DNA of 64,000 nt from Campylobacter hominis ATCC BAA-381 (GTDB lineage: Bacteria > Campylobacterota > Campylobacteria > Campylobacterales > Campylobacteraceae): NCBI RefSeq assembly GCF_000017585.1, contig NC_009714.1:186001-250000 (forward strand). Reading direction: 5' to 3'. Both the position numbers and the translations under genes were made by a program. Under the pieces are notes generated by a model. The model searched no databases and was not told the origin of the DNA. It saw only the letters and a program-made list of their open reading frames with translations. Positions 8,448 to 17,364 of the stretch are shown here, piece by piece (positions within the stretch are counted from its first letter, which is position 1; the number at the start of each line of letters is the position of its first letter).

Positions 8448-9649
8448 ATCTCTTTTAGGTATTTTTTGATATTTCTTGCCGCTTGTCTGATACGATTTTC
8501 ATTTTCTATAAATGCGATTCTGACGTAATCGTTTCCTAAAACGCCAAAGCCTATTCCCGGGCTTACTGCGATATTAGCTTTTGTAAGAAGTTGTTTTGAA
8601 AATTCCATACTTCCTAAATTTAGACATTTTTCAGGCAATTTTGCCCATGCAAACATCGAAGCTTTAGGTTTTTCAATATGCCAACCGGAATTATCAAAAG
8701 CTTCAAGCAAAACATCACGACGATGTTCATAAGTTTGGCGAATTTTATCCACGCAATCTTGCGGTCCATCAAGAGCGATAGTTGCCGCTACTTGAATTGG
8801 TGTAAACATTCCGTAATCAAACCATGATTTAATCTTTTTAAGCGCTGCGACAAGGCGTTTATTTCCGCATACAAAGCCAACTCGCCAACCAGCCATATTA
8901 TAAGATTTCGATAACGTATAGCCTTCAACTGCTACATCTTTTGCACCATCAACTTCAAATATAGACGGTGTTTTGTAACCGTCATATGCAATTTCAGCGT
9001 AAGCGATATCTGAAATTATATAAAATCTCTCTTTTTTAGCCATAGCGACCAAACGCTCATAAAAGCTCTTTTCTACGGTTACGGTTGTTGGATTGTGAGG
9101 GAAATTTACAACCATATATTTTGGTCTTGGAATACTTTCGTCAAATGTTTTTTGCAAATCATAGAAAAATTTATTTTCATCAAGTACAAAATCCGCTGAA
9201 TAGTTCATAGGCATTTTTACGACGTTTCCGCCCGCTATTATGAAAGCTTGCGTATGAATAGGATACGCCGGCTCAGGTACTATGGCTACATCGCCTGGAT
9301 TTGTGATAGCCATAACTAAATGTACAAAACCCTCCTTGCTTCCCATTGTTGCGACGACTTCGGTTTCAGGGTCAAGTATTACGCCGTATTTTCTTTTATA
9401 CCAATTTGCGCATGCTAAACGAAGTTTGTAAATACCTTGGCTGACGCTGTATCCGTGAGTTTTATCTTTTTGGGCGCTTTCGCAAAGTTTATCGACTATG
9501 TGCTGAGGTGTCCTGCCGTCAGGGTTTCCCATCGAAAAATCGATAATATCTTCTCCATTTCGCCTAGCAGCCATTTTTATGGCATTTACTTCAGCAAAAA
9601 CATAATTTGGCAAACGTTCAATTCTATTAAAATGAATCTCGTCAAACAT
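8444..9649 (-). CDS. Class I/II pyridoxal-phosphate aminotransferase
   Basis: At 401 residues it has the normal fold-type I length. The cofactor lysine is in TLSKSYNMAGWRVGF, the phosphate-binding region is TMGSKEGFVHL, and the substrate-carboxylate arginine is in NDYVRIAFIENENR. Its genus relative is C. jejuni Cj0150c. The family includes alanine, aspartate and LL-diaminopimelate aminotransferases; linkage to hom suggests an aspartate-family substrate, but specificity cannot be read from the sequence. Confidence 0.88.
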   Translation of the reverse strand: MFDEIHFNRIERLPNYVFAEVNAIKMAARRNGEDIIDFSMGNPDGRTPQHIVDKLCESAQKDKTHGYSVSQGIYKLRLACANWYKRKYGVILDPETEVVATMGSKEGFVHLVMAITNPGDVAIVPEPAYPIHTQAFIIAGGNVVKMPMNYSADFVLDENKFFYDLQKTFDESIPRPKYMVVNFPHNPTTVTVEKSFYERLVAMAKKERFYIISDIAYAEIAYDGYKTPSIFEVDGAKDVAVEGYTLSKSYNMAGWRVGFVCGNKRLVAALKKIKSWFDYGMFTPIQVAATIALDGPQDCVDKIRQTYEHRRDVLLEAFDNSGWHIEKPKASMFAWAKLPEKCLNLGSMEFSKQLLTKANIAVSPGIGFGVLGNDYVRIAFIENENRIRQAARNIKKYLKEI

Positions 9650-9660
9650 AAAATCACTCC

Positions 9661-10689
9661 TTAGTTAAATTTTACTTTCAAATTTTTAAGATTTTGAGGT
9701 TTTTCATTGTTGCAAATTTGCAAATAATAAGCGTTTTTAGGCATTTTTTGTTTAAAGCTTAAAACCGGTTTATTTGATTTTTTTTCATAAATTATATTCA
9801 AAAATTTATCAAAAAATATCACTTCGAGTTTTGTTTTTTGCTTCGGTATAATATCAACAAAAAAGTAATCGCTCACATTTAAAAAAATATTTTTTTTGTT
9901 TTTAAAAAAATTTTCTTTTTGAGTCGCTGTGTTTAAGTTTACTTGGCTCAGATCCAGTTCAAAAACATATGATTTTTCAGCATTGCAATAAAAATTTTTA
10001 ATAAAAATTCCATTATCTTTCGAAATTTTATAAAATTTACTTAAAATTTCGGCTATCTGTTCGTTTGTTTGAATATTTTTTAAAGTGGCATTATTTTCGC
10101 CTAAATTTTTTAATCCTATAGAAACTCCTACAAATGGAGTTTTTGAATAATTAAGTTCGGTTATTTTATAGTCTGAATTTTCACTTTTTTGCATTAAAAA
10201 TTCTATACTTTTTAATAAAATCGGCGCTTTTATATTTGATACGAAATGCATTTTTATTTCGTTTTCATTGTTAAAGTTTATTTTGTTTTCGATGATTTTT
10301 TTTTGCGGCCATGAAAAATGATTTTCTATAATCTCTCCGTCAAGGCTTTCGCCGCCGATATTTTTGGGCTCATAAATATAATCTTCGCTGCTGAAATGCA
10401 CGCTTTTTTTGTCAAAATCAGTTTGATTTTCATCTGATGCCAGATTTTTATCCTTTGTTTCATTTTTATCTGAAATTTCAGTATTTTGTGAAATTTCATC
10501 AAATATATAAAATCTTTTATTTTGCTTTAAAATTTGAGAAATTTTGTCAAAATCAGGATTTAAGTTTTCATCTTTCAGCTCATTTTCATTAAAATTTTGT
10601 GAGTTTAATTTGAAATTTTGTAAAATTTCAACGGCATTTGCTGCAAAAATTTCGCTCACAAATACAAAAATAAGCCAAAAATATTTCAC
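9661..10689 (-). CDS. Secreted periplasmic protein of unknown function
   Basis: A hydrophobic N-terminus with a likely signal-peptide cut after AANA (about residue 19) predicts export. The 342-residue body is rich in Asn, Lys, Glu and Asp, low in Cys and without a recognised domain. It starts directly after the stop of the membrane-anchored HTH gene (10690), and the pair occupies the position of Cj0152c-Cj0151c in C. jejuni. A shared envelope role is an inference. Confidence 0.7.
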   Translation of the reverse strand: MKYFWLIFVFVSEIFAANAVEILQNFKLNSQNFNENELKDENLNPDFDKISQILKQNKRFYIFDEISQNTEISDKNETKDKNLASDENQTDFDKKSVHFSSEDYIYEPKNIGGESLDGEIIENHFSWPQKKIIENKINFNNENEIKMHFVSNIKAPILLKSIEFLMQKSENSDYKITELNYSKTPFVGVSIGLKNLGENNATLKNIQTNEQIAEILSKFYKISKDNGIFIKNFYCNAEKSYVFELDLSQVNLNTATQKENFFKNKKNIFLNVSDYFFVDIIPKQKTKLEVIFFDKFLNIIYEKKSNKPVLSFKQKMPKNAYYLQICNNEKPQNLKNLKVKFN

Positions 10690-11601
10690 CTACCAAACCT
10701 TTCCACCGTTATATTTTTGAAAAGTTTCCATATCAATTTGCGAAATTTTGCCGTTTTCAATTAAAAATTTCATTGAATTTTTATTGTTAAATTCTTGAAC
10801 TTTATCATCTGTTTTTAGCTCGAATTCACCGTGTCCTGTCATCAAAAGTGAATCTTTGCTTAAATCGATTTTATAAGGCTCGTTTGCTATTTGCATTGTT
10901 TTTTTACCGGTTTTTATATCTATTATGCCGATCCAAATTTTATTTTTTGAACTTATTATAGCGGTATTTGGCATACTTGCGTTGTTTTCTGTTTTTGCGC
11001 TTGCATTATTTTCCAAACTTGCATTGTGCTCTTTTTCAACCAAAATGCTTTTTTCCAAGGCGTTTATTGATTCGTTGTTTTCACCATCGCTTTGATTACT
11101 TTCAATTAATGTGTTGTTTTCGTCAAATTTCGGAACATTAATGCCGATACTTTCCAGGTCCGTTTTTATTTTATCTACGCTTGTAGCGTTTGAATATACG
11201 GCATTATTTTCATTATTTTTTATGAAATTAAAAATATCGGATTTAAAAAATATCAGAATAAAAAGCAGTAAAAGCAGTAAAAACGGAAAAATTATACGCG
11301 ATTTTTTAATAGGAACATTTGTTGTATTTGACGATTGCTTTTTCGCCATTTGCTTGATGATAGTAGTTTTTTTGGAAACATTTTGTGATTTAAACTCATC
11401 AAATTCGTTTTTTATATCACTTAAATCAAGCCCAAAATCCCGCTCTAAAATTTTCAAAAAACCGTTTACATTAAAATCAAGCAAATTTTTAAAATCTTTG
11501 TTTAAAAGTTGCTCTATCGTTTTTTCTTCGATATGTGTCGTTTTGGAAATTTCTTTAATATTAAGTTTTTTTAAATCTTCAAATTTTTTTATATTATCCA
11601 T
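10690..11601 (-). CDS. HTH-domain single-pass membrane protein (RodZ-like layout)
   Basis: The 303 residues begin with a helix-turn-helix of the RodZ/HTH_25 type (about residues 12-65, with KEISKTTHIEEKTIEQLL). A basic stretch is followed by one transmembrane helix near residues 103-122 (IIFPFLLLLLLFILIFF). The rest, Asn/Ser/Glu-rich, would lie in the periplasm and ends in a small beta-rich domain. This cytoplasmic HTH / TM / periplasmic arrangement resembles RodZ, which links MreB to the envelope, but sequence alone does not prove that. It overlaps the upstream methyltransferase by 8 bases. Confidence 0.65.
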   Translation of the reverse strand: MDNIKKFEDLKKLNIKEISKTTHIEEKTIEQLLNKDFKNLLDFNVNGFLKILERDFGLDLSDIKNEFDEFKSQNVSKKTTIIKQMAKKQSSNTTNVPIKKSRIIFPFLLLLLLFILIFFKSDIFNFIKNNENNAVYSNATSVDKIKTDLESIGINVPKFDENNTLIESNQSDGENNESINALEKSILVEKEHNASLENNASAKTENNASMPNTAIISSKNKIWIGIIDIKTGKKTMQIANEPYKIDLSKDSLLMTGHGEFELKTDDKVQEFNNKNSMKFLIENGKISQIDMETFQKYNGGKVW

Positions 11602-12274
11602 TTATCATCCTATCGCAAATTATGGCAAATGCGGCGCTTACATTTAAGCTGTCCCAGCCGTGCTTCATTTTTATACTTACGCTATGATCGCATTTTGTAA
11701 CTATTTTTTGTGGAATTCCTTCGCCTTCGCTTCCTAAAATCAGAGCGGTTTTTGCGCCTATTTTGGCTGTTTTTATATCTTCACCATCCATTGTAGCGGC
11801 AAAAATTTGAAAGCCTATTTGTTTTAATTCATTTATTAAACCGGCACCATCATCTATGCGAGCGATTTTTATTTCATAAGCTGCGCCGCTGCTTGCTCTT
11901 ATAACACCTTCGATTTGTAAATTTTTTGAAACGACGCAAATTGCATCAGCTCCTAAAGCATAAGCGCTTCTGACGATCGCGCCGATGTTTCCTATATCGC
12001 TTAAATTCCACAAAATTACTAAAAATTTCGCTTCTTTCAAATCTGCGATTTCGCAAAATTCAAACTCATCAACTTTTGCTAAAAAGCCTTGATGATTGCC
12101 GCCGTGAGCTAAAGCTTGAGCTTTTTTGTTGTCTATTTTTAAAATTTTCACGCCCAAACGTGAAATTTTGGCAAACAAAGATTTATCAATCTCTTTTGCC
12201 AGATAAATTTCTTTAAAATTTTGTTTATGTACGTCCAAAATATGTAAAAATAGCTGTTTTCCATAAATAATCAT
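11594..12274 (-). CDS. TrmH/SPOUT-family 23S rRNA 2'-O-ribose methyltransferase (RlmB type)
   Basis: The three SPOUT motifs are present: NLSDIGNIGAIVRSAYALGA (motif 1, Asn-Arg catalytic), LILGSEGEGIPQ (motif 2) and KHGWDSLNVSAAFAIICDR (motif 3), which form the SAM-binding trefoil knot. The N-terminal ~80 residues are the substrate-binding domain. The 226-residue length fits RlmB, which methylates G2251 of 23S rRNA; the exact target is inferred. It belongs to the rpmE-rsmI-trmH-type run found in Campylobacter. Confidence 0.87.
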   Translation of the reverse strand: MIIYGKQLFLHILDVHKQNFKEIYLAKEIDKSLFAKISRLGVKILKIDNKKAQALAHGGNHQGFLAKVDEFEFCEIADLKEAKFLVILWNLSDIGNIGAIVRSAYALGADAICVVSKNLQIEGVIRASSGAAYEIKIARIDDGAGLINELKQIGFQIFAATMDGEDIKTAKIGAKTALILGSEGEGIPQKIVTKCDHSVSIKMKHGWDSLNVSAAFAIICDRMING

Positions 12275-12304
12275 CTTAAAATTTTATCAAAAAATAGCTA
12301 ATGA

Positions 12305-13129
12305 TTAACTTATTTTAACCAGTTTTTCATAAATTTCGGATGACTTCTCACCTGTGATTTTTGATATGAGTTTTGCTTTGATTTTTGGAGGAATTTGAAG
12401 ATTTTTTATATCTTGAAGTGTAATTTTTTCTTGACTTAAATTTTGTGATTTATCTATCACTAGCGCCCATTCTCCGTTTAAATTTACATTTTGTTGTATG
12501 TCATTTAATACTTTTTTTACGCTGCCGAAAAATTTTGTTTCAAATTTTTTGGTTGCTTCTTTTATGGCAAAAATTTTTCTATTTTCATCCAAAAGCGCTA
12601 TTTTTTCAATTAAATTTAAAATTCTTTTCGGGGATTCATAAATTATACAAGGATAAGGCTGATACATTAAATTTTGAATACCTATTTCACGCTCTTTACC
12701 GGAACTTGGTAAAAATCCTAAAAAGCTGAATTCTTTTTCAATCAAACCGCTTGCCGCCGCCGCTAATAAAAGCGCATTCGAGCCGCTTAAAAATTCATAC
12801 TTTATATCGTTTTTTTGAGCGAATTTTACTAAAAAAATACCCGGATCGCTTATACATGGCATTCCGGCATCACTTATATAAACGCAGATTTTTTCTTTTA
12901 AAAATTCTGTTTTGAAGATATTAAAAAATTCATTTTCATTGTGTGTATGAAGCGGATAAAAGTTTGTCGCTTTCGGTTTAAAATCATAACGAGAACTTAA
13001 AAGATTAAATAGAGATTTGCCAACTCTTGTATCTTCGCAAATCACTATTTCGCACTTGCTTAAAATTTCAAGTGCATGAGCCGATATATCGGCTAAATTC
13101 CCAATCGGAGTCGGGACGAAATAGAGCAA
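12305..13129 (-). CDS. rsmI: 16S rRNA (cytidine-1402-2'-O)-methyltransferase
   Basis: This 274-residue protein is an RsmI/tetrapyrrole-methylase fold enzyme. It begins MLYFVPTPIGNLADIS, the family hallmark, followed by ICEDTRVGKSLF, ISDAGMPCISDPG and the glycine-rich SAM site. It methylates the ribose of C1402 in 16S rRNA with RsmH. It starts directly at the stop codon of rpmE, so the two are translated from one mRNA. Confidence 0.95.
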   Translation of the reverse strand: MLYFVPTPIGNLADISAHALEILSKCEIVICEDTRVGKSLFNLLSSRYDFKPKATNFYPLHTHNENEFFNIFKTEFLKEKICVYISDAGMPCISDPGIFLVKFAQKNDIKYEFLSGSNALLLAAAASGLIEKEFSFLGFLPSSGKEREIGIQNLMYQPYPCIIYESPKRILNLIEKIALLDENRKIFAIKEATKKFETKFFGSVKKVLNDIQQNVNLNGEWALVIDKSQNLSQEKITLQDIKNLQIPPKIKAKLISKITGEKSSEIYEKLVKIS

Positions 13130-13330
13130 TTATTTGCGTCCGTATTTTTTATTGAATTTTTCCACTCTACCTGCGCTATCTACTATTTTTTCGCTACCTG
13201 TGAAAAAAGGATGGCATTTTGAGCAGACATCAACTTTAATTTCCGGTTTGTTAGAACGGGTTTTAAAAGTATTGCCACAAGCGCATGCAACGGTGCATTC
13301 TACATAATTTGGATGAATATCTTTTTTCAT
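13130..13330 (-). CDS. rpmE: Ribosomal protein L31 (zinc-binding form)
   Basis: The 66-residue protein is bL31, which bridges the two ribosomal subunits. It has the cysteine set CACG and CSKCH of the zinc-containing C+ form. [10 protein letters not shown] at the start and the basic end KKYGRK are typical. The start is preceded by AAGGAAA. It heads the leftward operon rpmE-rsmI-trmH and is divergent from the BCCT transporter. Confidence 0.98.
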   Translation of the reverse strand: MKKDIHPNYVECTVACACGNTFKTRSNKPEIKVDVCSKCHPFFTGSEKIVDSAGRVEKFNKKYGRK

Positions 13331-13442
13331 TTTATTTTCCTTAAATTTTTGATTAAACTTGCGATTATACTACTTTTAATATCAAAAAGCAAATTTTTTA
13401 CGATTTACTTTTTTTGTGTATATATAAAAACGAAGGAGAAAA

Positions 13443-15377
13443 ATGAAATTTAAAAAATCTTACAATCCAAATGTTTTTTACAGCTCAGTTTCAGTTTTAG
13501 TTTTTATTCTATTTTTTGTATTATTTTTACCGGATTTCTCACTTAAATATCTTAAAATGACGCAGGAATTTTTGACTGCAAAATTCGGTTGGTTTTATGT
13601 TCTTAGTATGACGATTATATTTTTTTCGGTTTTATATTTGGCTTTTTCAAGGTTTGGAAATATTAAATTAGGACCAGATCATTCCGTGCCTGAGTATAGC
13701 AATATTTCATGGTTTGCCATGCTTTTTGCTGCAGGAATGGGAATAGGTCTTATGTTTTTCGGTGTCAGTGAACCTCTTATGCATTTTTTAAGTCCGCCAA
13801 GCGGCACAAGCGATCAGGCCGTTGCTGCAAAAGAGGCGATGAATATTACATTTTTTCATTGGGGATTTAGCGCGTGGGCGTGCTATGGAATAGTTGCCGT
13901 AATTTTAGCATTTTTTTCATATAGACATAATTTACCACTTACTTTAAGATCCGCTTTTTATCCTTTAGTAGGAGATAAAATTTACTCGAAATTTGGTGAT
14001 ATTATAGATGTTTTTGCTGTTTTAGCGACGCTTTTTGGAGTTATTACATCTCTTGGATACGGCGTGCTTCAAATAGGCGGAGGTTTTGAATATATTTTTG
14101 GAATAGAATCAAATAAAACTACGCAAATAATTCTTATTTTTGCGATTATGATTTGTGTGACAATTTCAGCAGTAAGCGGTGTAAATAAAGGTATAAAAAT
14201 TTTAAGCAGTATAAATATAATCTTAGCTTTTTTATTGATTATTTTTATATTTTTACTTGGAAATACAACAGGGCTCTTAAAAGCTTTGCTTGAAAATGTT
14301 GGAAATTATTTGACATCATTTGTAGGCGACACTTTCAATATGTATGCTTACAAAAAGCAAAATGATAATTGGCTTGGCGGTTGGACAATACTTTATTGGA
14401 CCTGGTGGCTGTCTTGGTCGCCTTTTGTAGGTGTTTTTATAGCTAAAATTTCACGCGGCAGGACAATTAGAGAATTTGTTATAGGCGTTTTGTTGGTTCC
14501 GTCAGGATTTACGTTTTTATGGATGAGCGGTTTCGGAAATAGCGCAATAGATTTTGTAAATTCCGGTTTTATAACTTTAGCAGATATGGTAAATAAAGAT
14601 GTTTCATTGGCGCTTTTCATATTTTTGGAAAAATTTCCGCTTAGCGGAATTTTATCTTTGATATCAGTTTTAATGATAATTTTATTTTTTATTACATCCG
14701 CTGATAGTGCTGCTATGGTTATAAATATGATTTGTTCCAACGGTAATGATAAAACTCCCGTTTGGCAAAAACTTTTTTGGTGTATAATTATTGCTATTGT
14801 AGCTGCCGTTTTATTATATATGGGCGGATTTGACGTGCTTCAAACAATGACTATAATTTCAGCTTTTCCACTTACTTTGGCACTTCTTGGCTCTATGCAC
14901 GGACTTTTTAAAGCGCTAAATGTTGATGCGCAGAAAAAGTTTACTCAAAGTGTTGCAAATTTACCTGTAATCGCAAGTAATAAATCTTGGCAGGAAAGAC
15001 TTCAAGTTATAATTGATACTCCAAATAAATATGAAGCGAAAGATTTTTTAAAAGATATAGTAGAGCCTGCTTTTAATGAAGTTTCCCAAATTTTTAAGAA
15101 AAATGCGTTTAATTATAAAATAACAAAATCGTTAAACGACACAAAGATTGAACTCGAAATAGATTTGGCTGACGAAAGAAATTTCGTGTATGGCGTGAGA
15201 TTGATTGAGACAAACTCGCCAAGCTATATAATGAGTGATAGTTATTATAGAGCGGACGTCTTCTTAAAAGAGGGCGGACAAGATTACGATATAATCGGTT
15301 GGAGTAAAATTTCAGTTATAAATGACATAATAGAGCAATATAGAAAACATATGCATTTTTTATACAAGACAAGATAA
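13443..15377 (+). CDS. BCCT-family betaine/choline/carnitine transporter
   Basis: The 644-residue inner-membrane protein has about 12 hydrophobic segments and the BCCT signature region WTWWLSWSPFVGVFIAKISR with RGRTIREF following. GMGIGLMFFGVSEPL in TM3 is the glycine stretch of the substrate/Na+ site. The C-terminal ~130 residues are a soluble cytoplasmic extension, as in BetT-type members. It takes up compatible solutes, driven by Na+ or H+; the substrate is not determinable here. A strong AAGGAG site precedes the ATG. A G+C-rich terminator follows. Confidence 0.92.
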   Translation: MKFKKSYNPNVFYSSVSVLVFILFFVLFLPDFSLKYLKMTQEFLTAKFGWFYVLSMTIIFFSVLYLAFSRFGNIKLGPDHSVPEYSNISWFAMLFAAGMGIGLMFFGVSEPLMHFLSPPSGTSDQAVAAKEAMNITFFHWGFSAWACYGIVAVILAFFSYRHNLPLTLRSAFYPLVGDKIYSKFGDIIDVFAVLATLFGVITSLGYGVLQIGGGFEYIFGIESNKTTQIILIFAIMICVTISAVSGVNKGIKILSSINIILAFLLIIFIFLLGNTTGLLKALLENVGNYLTSFVGDTFNMYAYKKQNDNWLGGWTILYWTWWLSWSPFVGVFIAKISRGRTIREFVIGVLLVPSGFTFLWMSGFGNSAIDFVNSGFITLADMVNKDVSLALFIFLEKFPLSGILSLISVLMIILFFITSADSAAMVINMICSNGNDKTPVWQKLFWCIIIAIVAAVLLYMGGFDVLQTMTIISAFPLTLALLGSMHGLFKALNVDAQKKFTQSVANLPVIASNKSWQERLQVIIDTPNKYEAKDFLKDIVEPAFNEVSQIFKKNAFNYKITKSLNDTKIELEIDLADERNFVYGVRLIETNSPSYIMSDSYYRADVFLKEGGQDYDIIGWSKISVINDIIEQYRKHMHFLYKTR

Positions 15378-15459
15378 TTTTTTATTCTTACCGATTATTT
15401 ACCGATAAATTTTATAATTACATAAAAATTAAATGTTTAGAACTTCCTTTCAAAAAATT

Positions 15460-15482
15460 AGGGGCCGCGGGGCCCCTTTTTT
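15460..15482 (+). terminator. G+C-rich intrinsic terminator after the BCCT gene
   Basis: A perfect 7-bp all-but-one G/C stem (AGGGGCC with GGCCCCT, loop GCGG) is followed directly by five T residues. It is by far the most G+C-rich stretch in this AT-rich region. It separates the BCCT gene from the phosphatase gene, whose true start is therefore downstream of it. Confidence 0.85.
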
Positions 15483-15546
15483 ATTTGTAATCATTTTGTT
15501 TTTATCAGATGTTAAATTTTCGTATCTTTTAAAAGGGAGAAAATTT

Positions 15547-17298
15547 ATGACAAAAACAGTTTCATTGGTTGCGGCGAGTGTTTGTTTTGCTGTTGCAGCT
15601 GAACTTACAGATATAGAATTTAACGAAGTAAAGGTTCCTCTCAGCGACACTGAAAAAAGAGCAATAAATGCAAGCGACGGCGTAAAGATTTCAGGAAAAG
15701 AATACAAAATCGGTTACAATATAATAATGCGTTCCGGAGATAAAGTAGGGGATGAAATATTTGGTGCTCTTTATGATATAAACGGCAAACTTATCACTAC
15801 AAAAGACGGATCTCCTAGAATTTCAAACGACAATGATTTTTCATCGCTTCATACTTACGGTGATAAAATTTTTATGATTTCACATTTTGAAACAAGACCT
15901 GCTGCTATGTATATCACAGAACTAAATCAAGATAAAACTACCGGAAAATTAAGCCCGGTAAATACAAAAAATATTGATTTCAGTAAATTCGGCGGTCTTT
16001 GGGTTCCTTGCGCAGGATCCGTTACGCCTTGGGGAACTCATCTTGGAAGTGAAGAGTATGAGCCCGATGCAAGAATGATAAAAGAAAACGGCGAAGGCGG
16101 CGAATATTATAATTTGATGGCCGAATATTTCGGAGGAGATCTTACGAAAGTCAATCCTTATAATTACGGTTGGACGCCTGAAGTTAAAATTATCAACGAA
16201 AAAGGCGATGTTAATGTAACTAAACATTATGCAATGGGAAGAATCGCTCATGAATTAAGCTATGTAATGCCCGACAGAAAAACTGTTATTTTAAGTGATG
16301 ACGGCACAAATACAGGGCTTTTTATGTTTATAGCCGATAAAGCAGGCGATCTAAGTTCGGGCGTGCTTTATGCCGCAAAATGGCATCAAACAGACAATCA
16401 AAATGGCGGAAGTGCAAAATTGGAATGGATAAGTTTAGGTAATGCTAATGATAATGAGATTAAAAAAGAGATTGATAAAGATATAAAATTCAGCGATATT
16501 TTCGATATGGCGGAATTTAAAGATGATATTTGTCCTGACGGATTTACAGCTACAAAAGCAAATGTGGATTCAAATCAAGAAACCGCACCGGAATGTATAA
16601 AATTAAAACACGGTATGGAAAAAATAGCTTCAAGACTTGAAAGCAGAAGATACGCCGCTATAAAAGGCGCTACAACTGAATTTCGTAAAATGGAAGGTAT
16701 AACTTATAATAATGATTTAAATGAAATCTATATAGGAATGAGCGAGATAAATAAAGGTATGGAAAGTTTTAAATCAAAAGGAAAAGATAGCTTGAAATAC
16801 GATGTAAAAGGTGTCGATGACATAAGACTTCCGCACAATACTTGCGGAGCGGTTTATAGACTTACTCTTAAAAAAGACGACAAAATCGGTTCAAATTTCG
16901 TTCCTGATGTGATGAGCGGTATGATTGCAGGAAAATATGCCACAACAGGCGACAAACTAAACACTTGTGATCTTAACGGTTTGGCAAATCCTGATAATGT
17001 GACATATATAAATGGCACAGGCACTTTGATAATAGGTGAAGATACCGGTTCTGGTCATCAAAACGATTATATCTGGTCCTACGATATACAAAAAGACAAA
17101 TTAACAAGAATTTTAACTACTCCTTACGGAAGTGAAACAACGTCGCCGTATTATTACAACAATATAGGCGGGTTTGGTTATATTATTGCGGTAGTACAAC
17201 ATCCATACGGTGAAAGCGATGAAGACAGACTTCAAAACTCAAGTGATGCAAGGGCTTATACCGGATATATCGGACCGTTTCCGGTTATTACAAAATAA
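15547..17298 (+). CDS. phoX: PhoX-family (DUF839) alkaline phosphatase
   Basis: The best start is the ATG at 15547, 9 bases after GGGAG and downstream of the terminator; a longer reading from 15433 would cross it. The 583-residue product resembles Cj0145/PhoX. Family motifs seen: GLWVPCAGSVTPWGTHLGSE, AHELSYVMPDRKTVILSDDG, LPHNTCGAVYRL and GEDTGSGHQND, which supply the Fe/Ca ligands of PhoX. The N-terminus (MTKTVSLVAASVCFAVAA) looks like a Sec signal and has no twin arginine, although PhoX proteins are normally Tat substrates. The protein would release phosphate from organic esters in the periplasm. Confidence 0.9.
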   Translation: MTKTVSLVAASVCFAVAAELTDIEFNEVKVPLSDTEKRAINASDGVKISGKEYKIGYNIIMRSGDKVGDEIFGALYDINGKLITTKDGSPRISNDNDFSSLHTYGDKIFMISHFETRPAAMYITELNQDKTTGKLSPVNTKNIDFSKFGGLWVPCAGSVTPWGTHLGSEEYEPDARMIKENGEGGEYYNLMAEYFGGDLTKVNPYNYGWTPEVKIINEKGDVNVTKHYAMGRIAHELSYVMPDRKTVILSDDGTNTGLFMFIADKAGDLSSGVLYAAKWHQTDNQNGGSAKLEWISLGNANDNEIKKEIDKDIKFSDIFDMAEFKDDICPDGFTATKANVDSNQETAPECIKLKHGMEKIASRLESRRYAAIKGATTEFRKMEGITYNNDLNEIYIGMSEINKGMESFKSKGKDSLKYDVKGVDDIRLPHNTCGAVYRLTLKKDDKIGSNFVPDVMSGMIAGKYATTGDKLNTCDLNGLANPDNVTYINGTGTLIIGEDTGSGHQNDYIWSYDIQKDKLTRILTTPYGSETTSPYYYNNIGGFGYIIAVVQHPYGESDEDRLQNSSDARAYTGYIGPFPVITK

Positions 17299-17307
17299 TC
17301 AAAAAAA

Positions 17308-17330
17308 GATGAAATTTTTAAAATTTCATC
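17308..17330 (+). terminator. Possible weak hairpin terminator after phoX
   Basis: A perfect 10-bp stem, GATGAAATTT with its complement, has a 3-base loop. No U-run follows on the plus strand, so termination is uncertain; a run of seven A precedes it. Confidence 0.35.
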
Positions 17331-17364
17331 TGAAAAATTTTACTGTTTTTAAAGGAAATTTTTT

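Noticed and set aside
11111-11647. A 178-codon frame on the plus strand opposite the HTH membrane protein
   Set aside because: It is fully antisense to a gene with clear domains, has no ribosome site and is Phe/Ser/Leu-rich as expected from complementing Lys/Asn-rich DNA.
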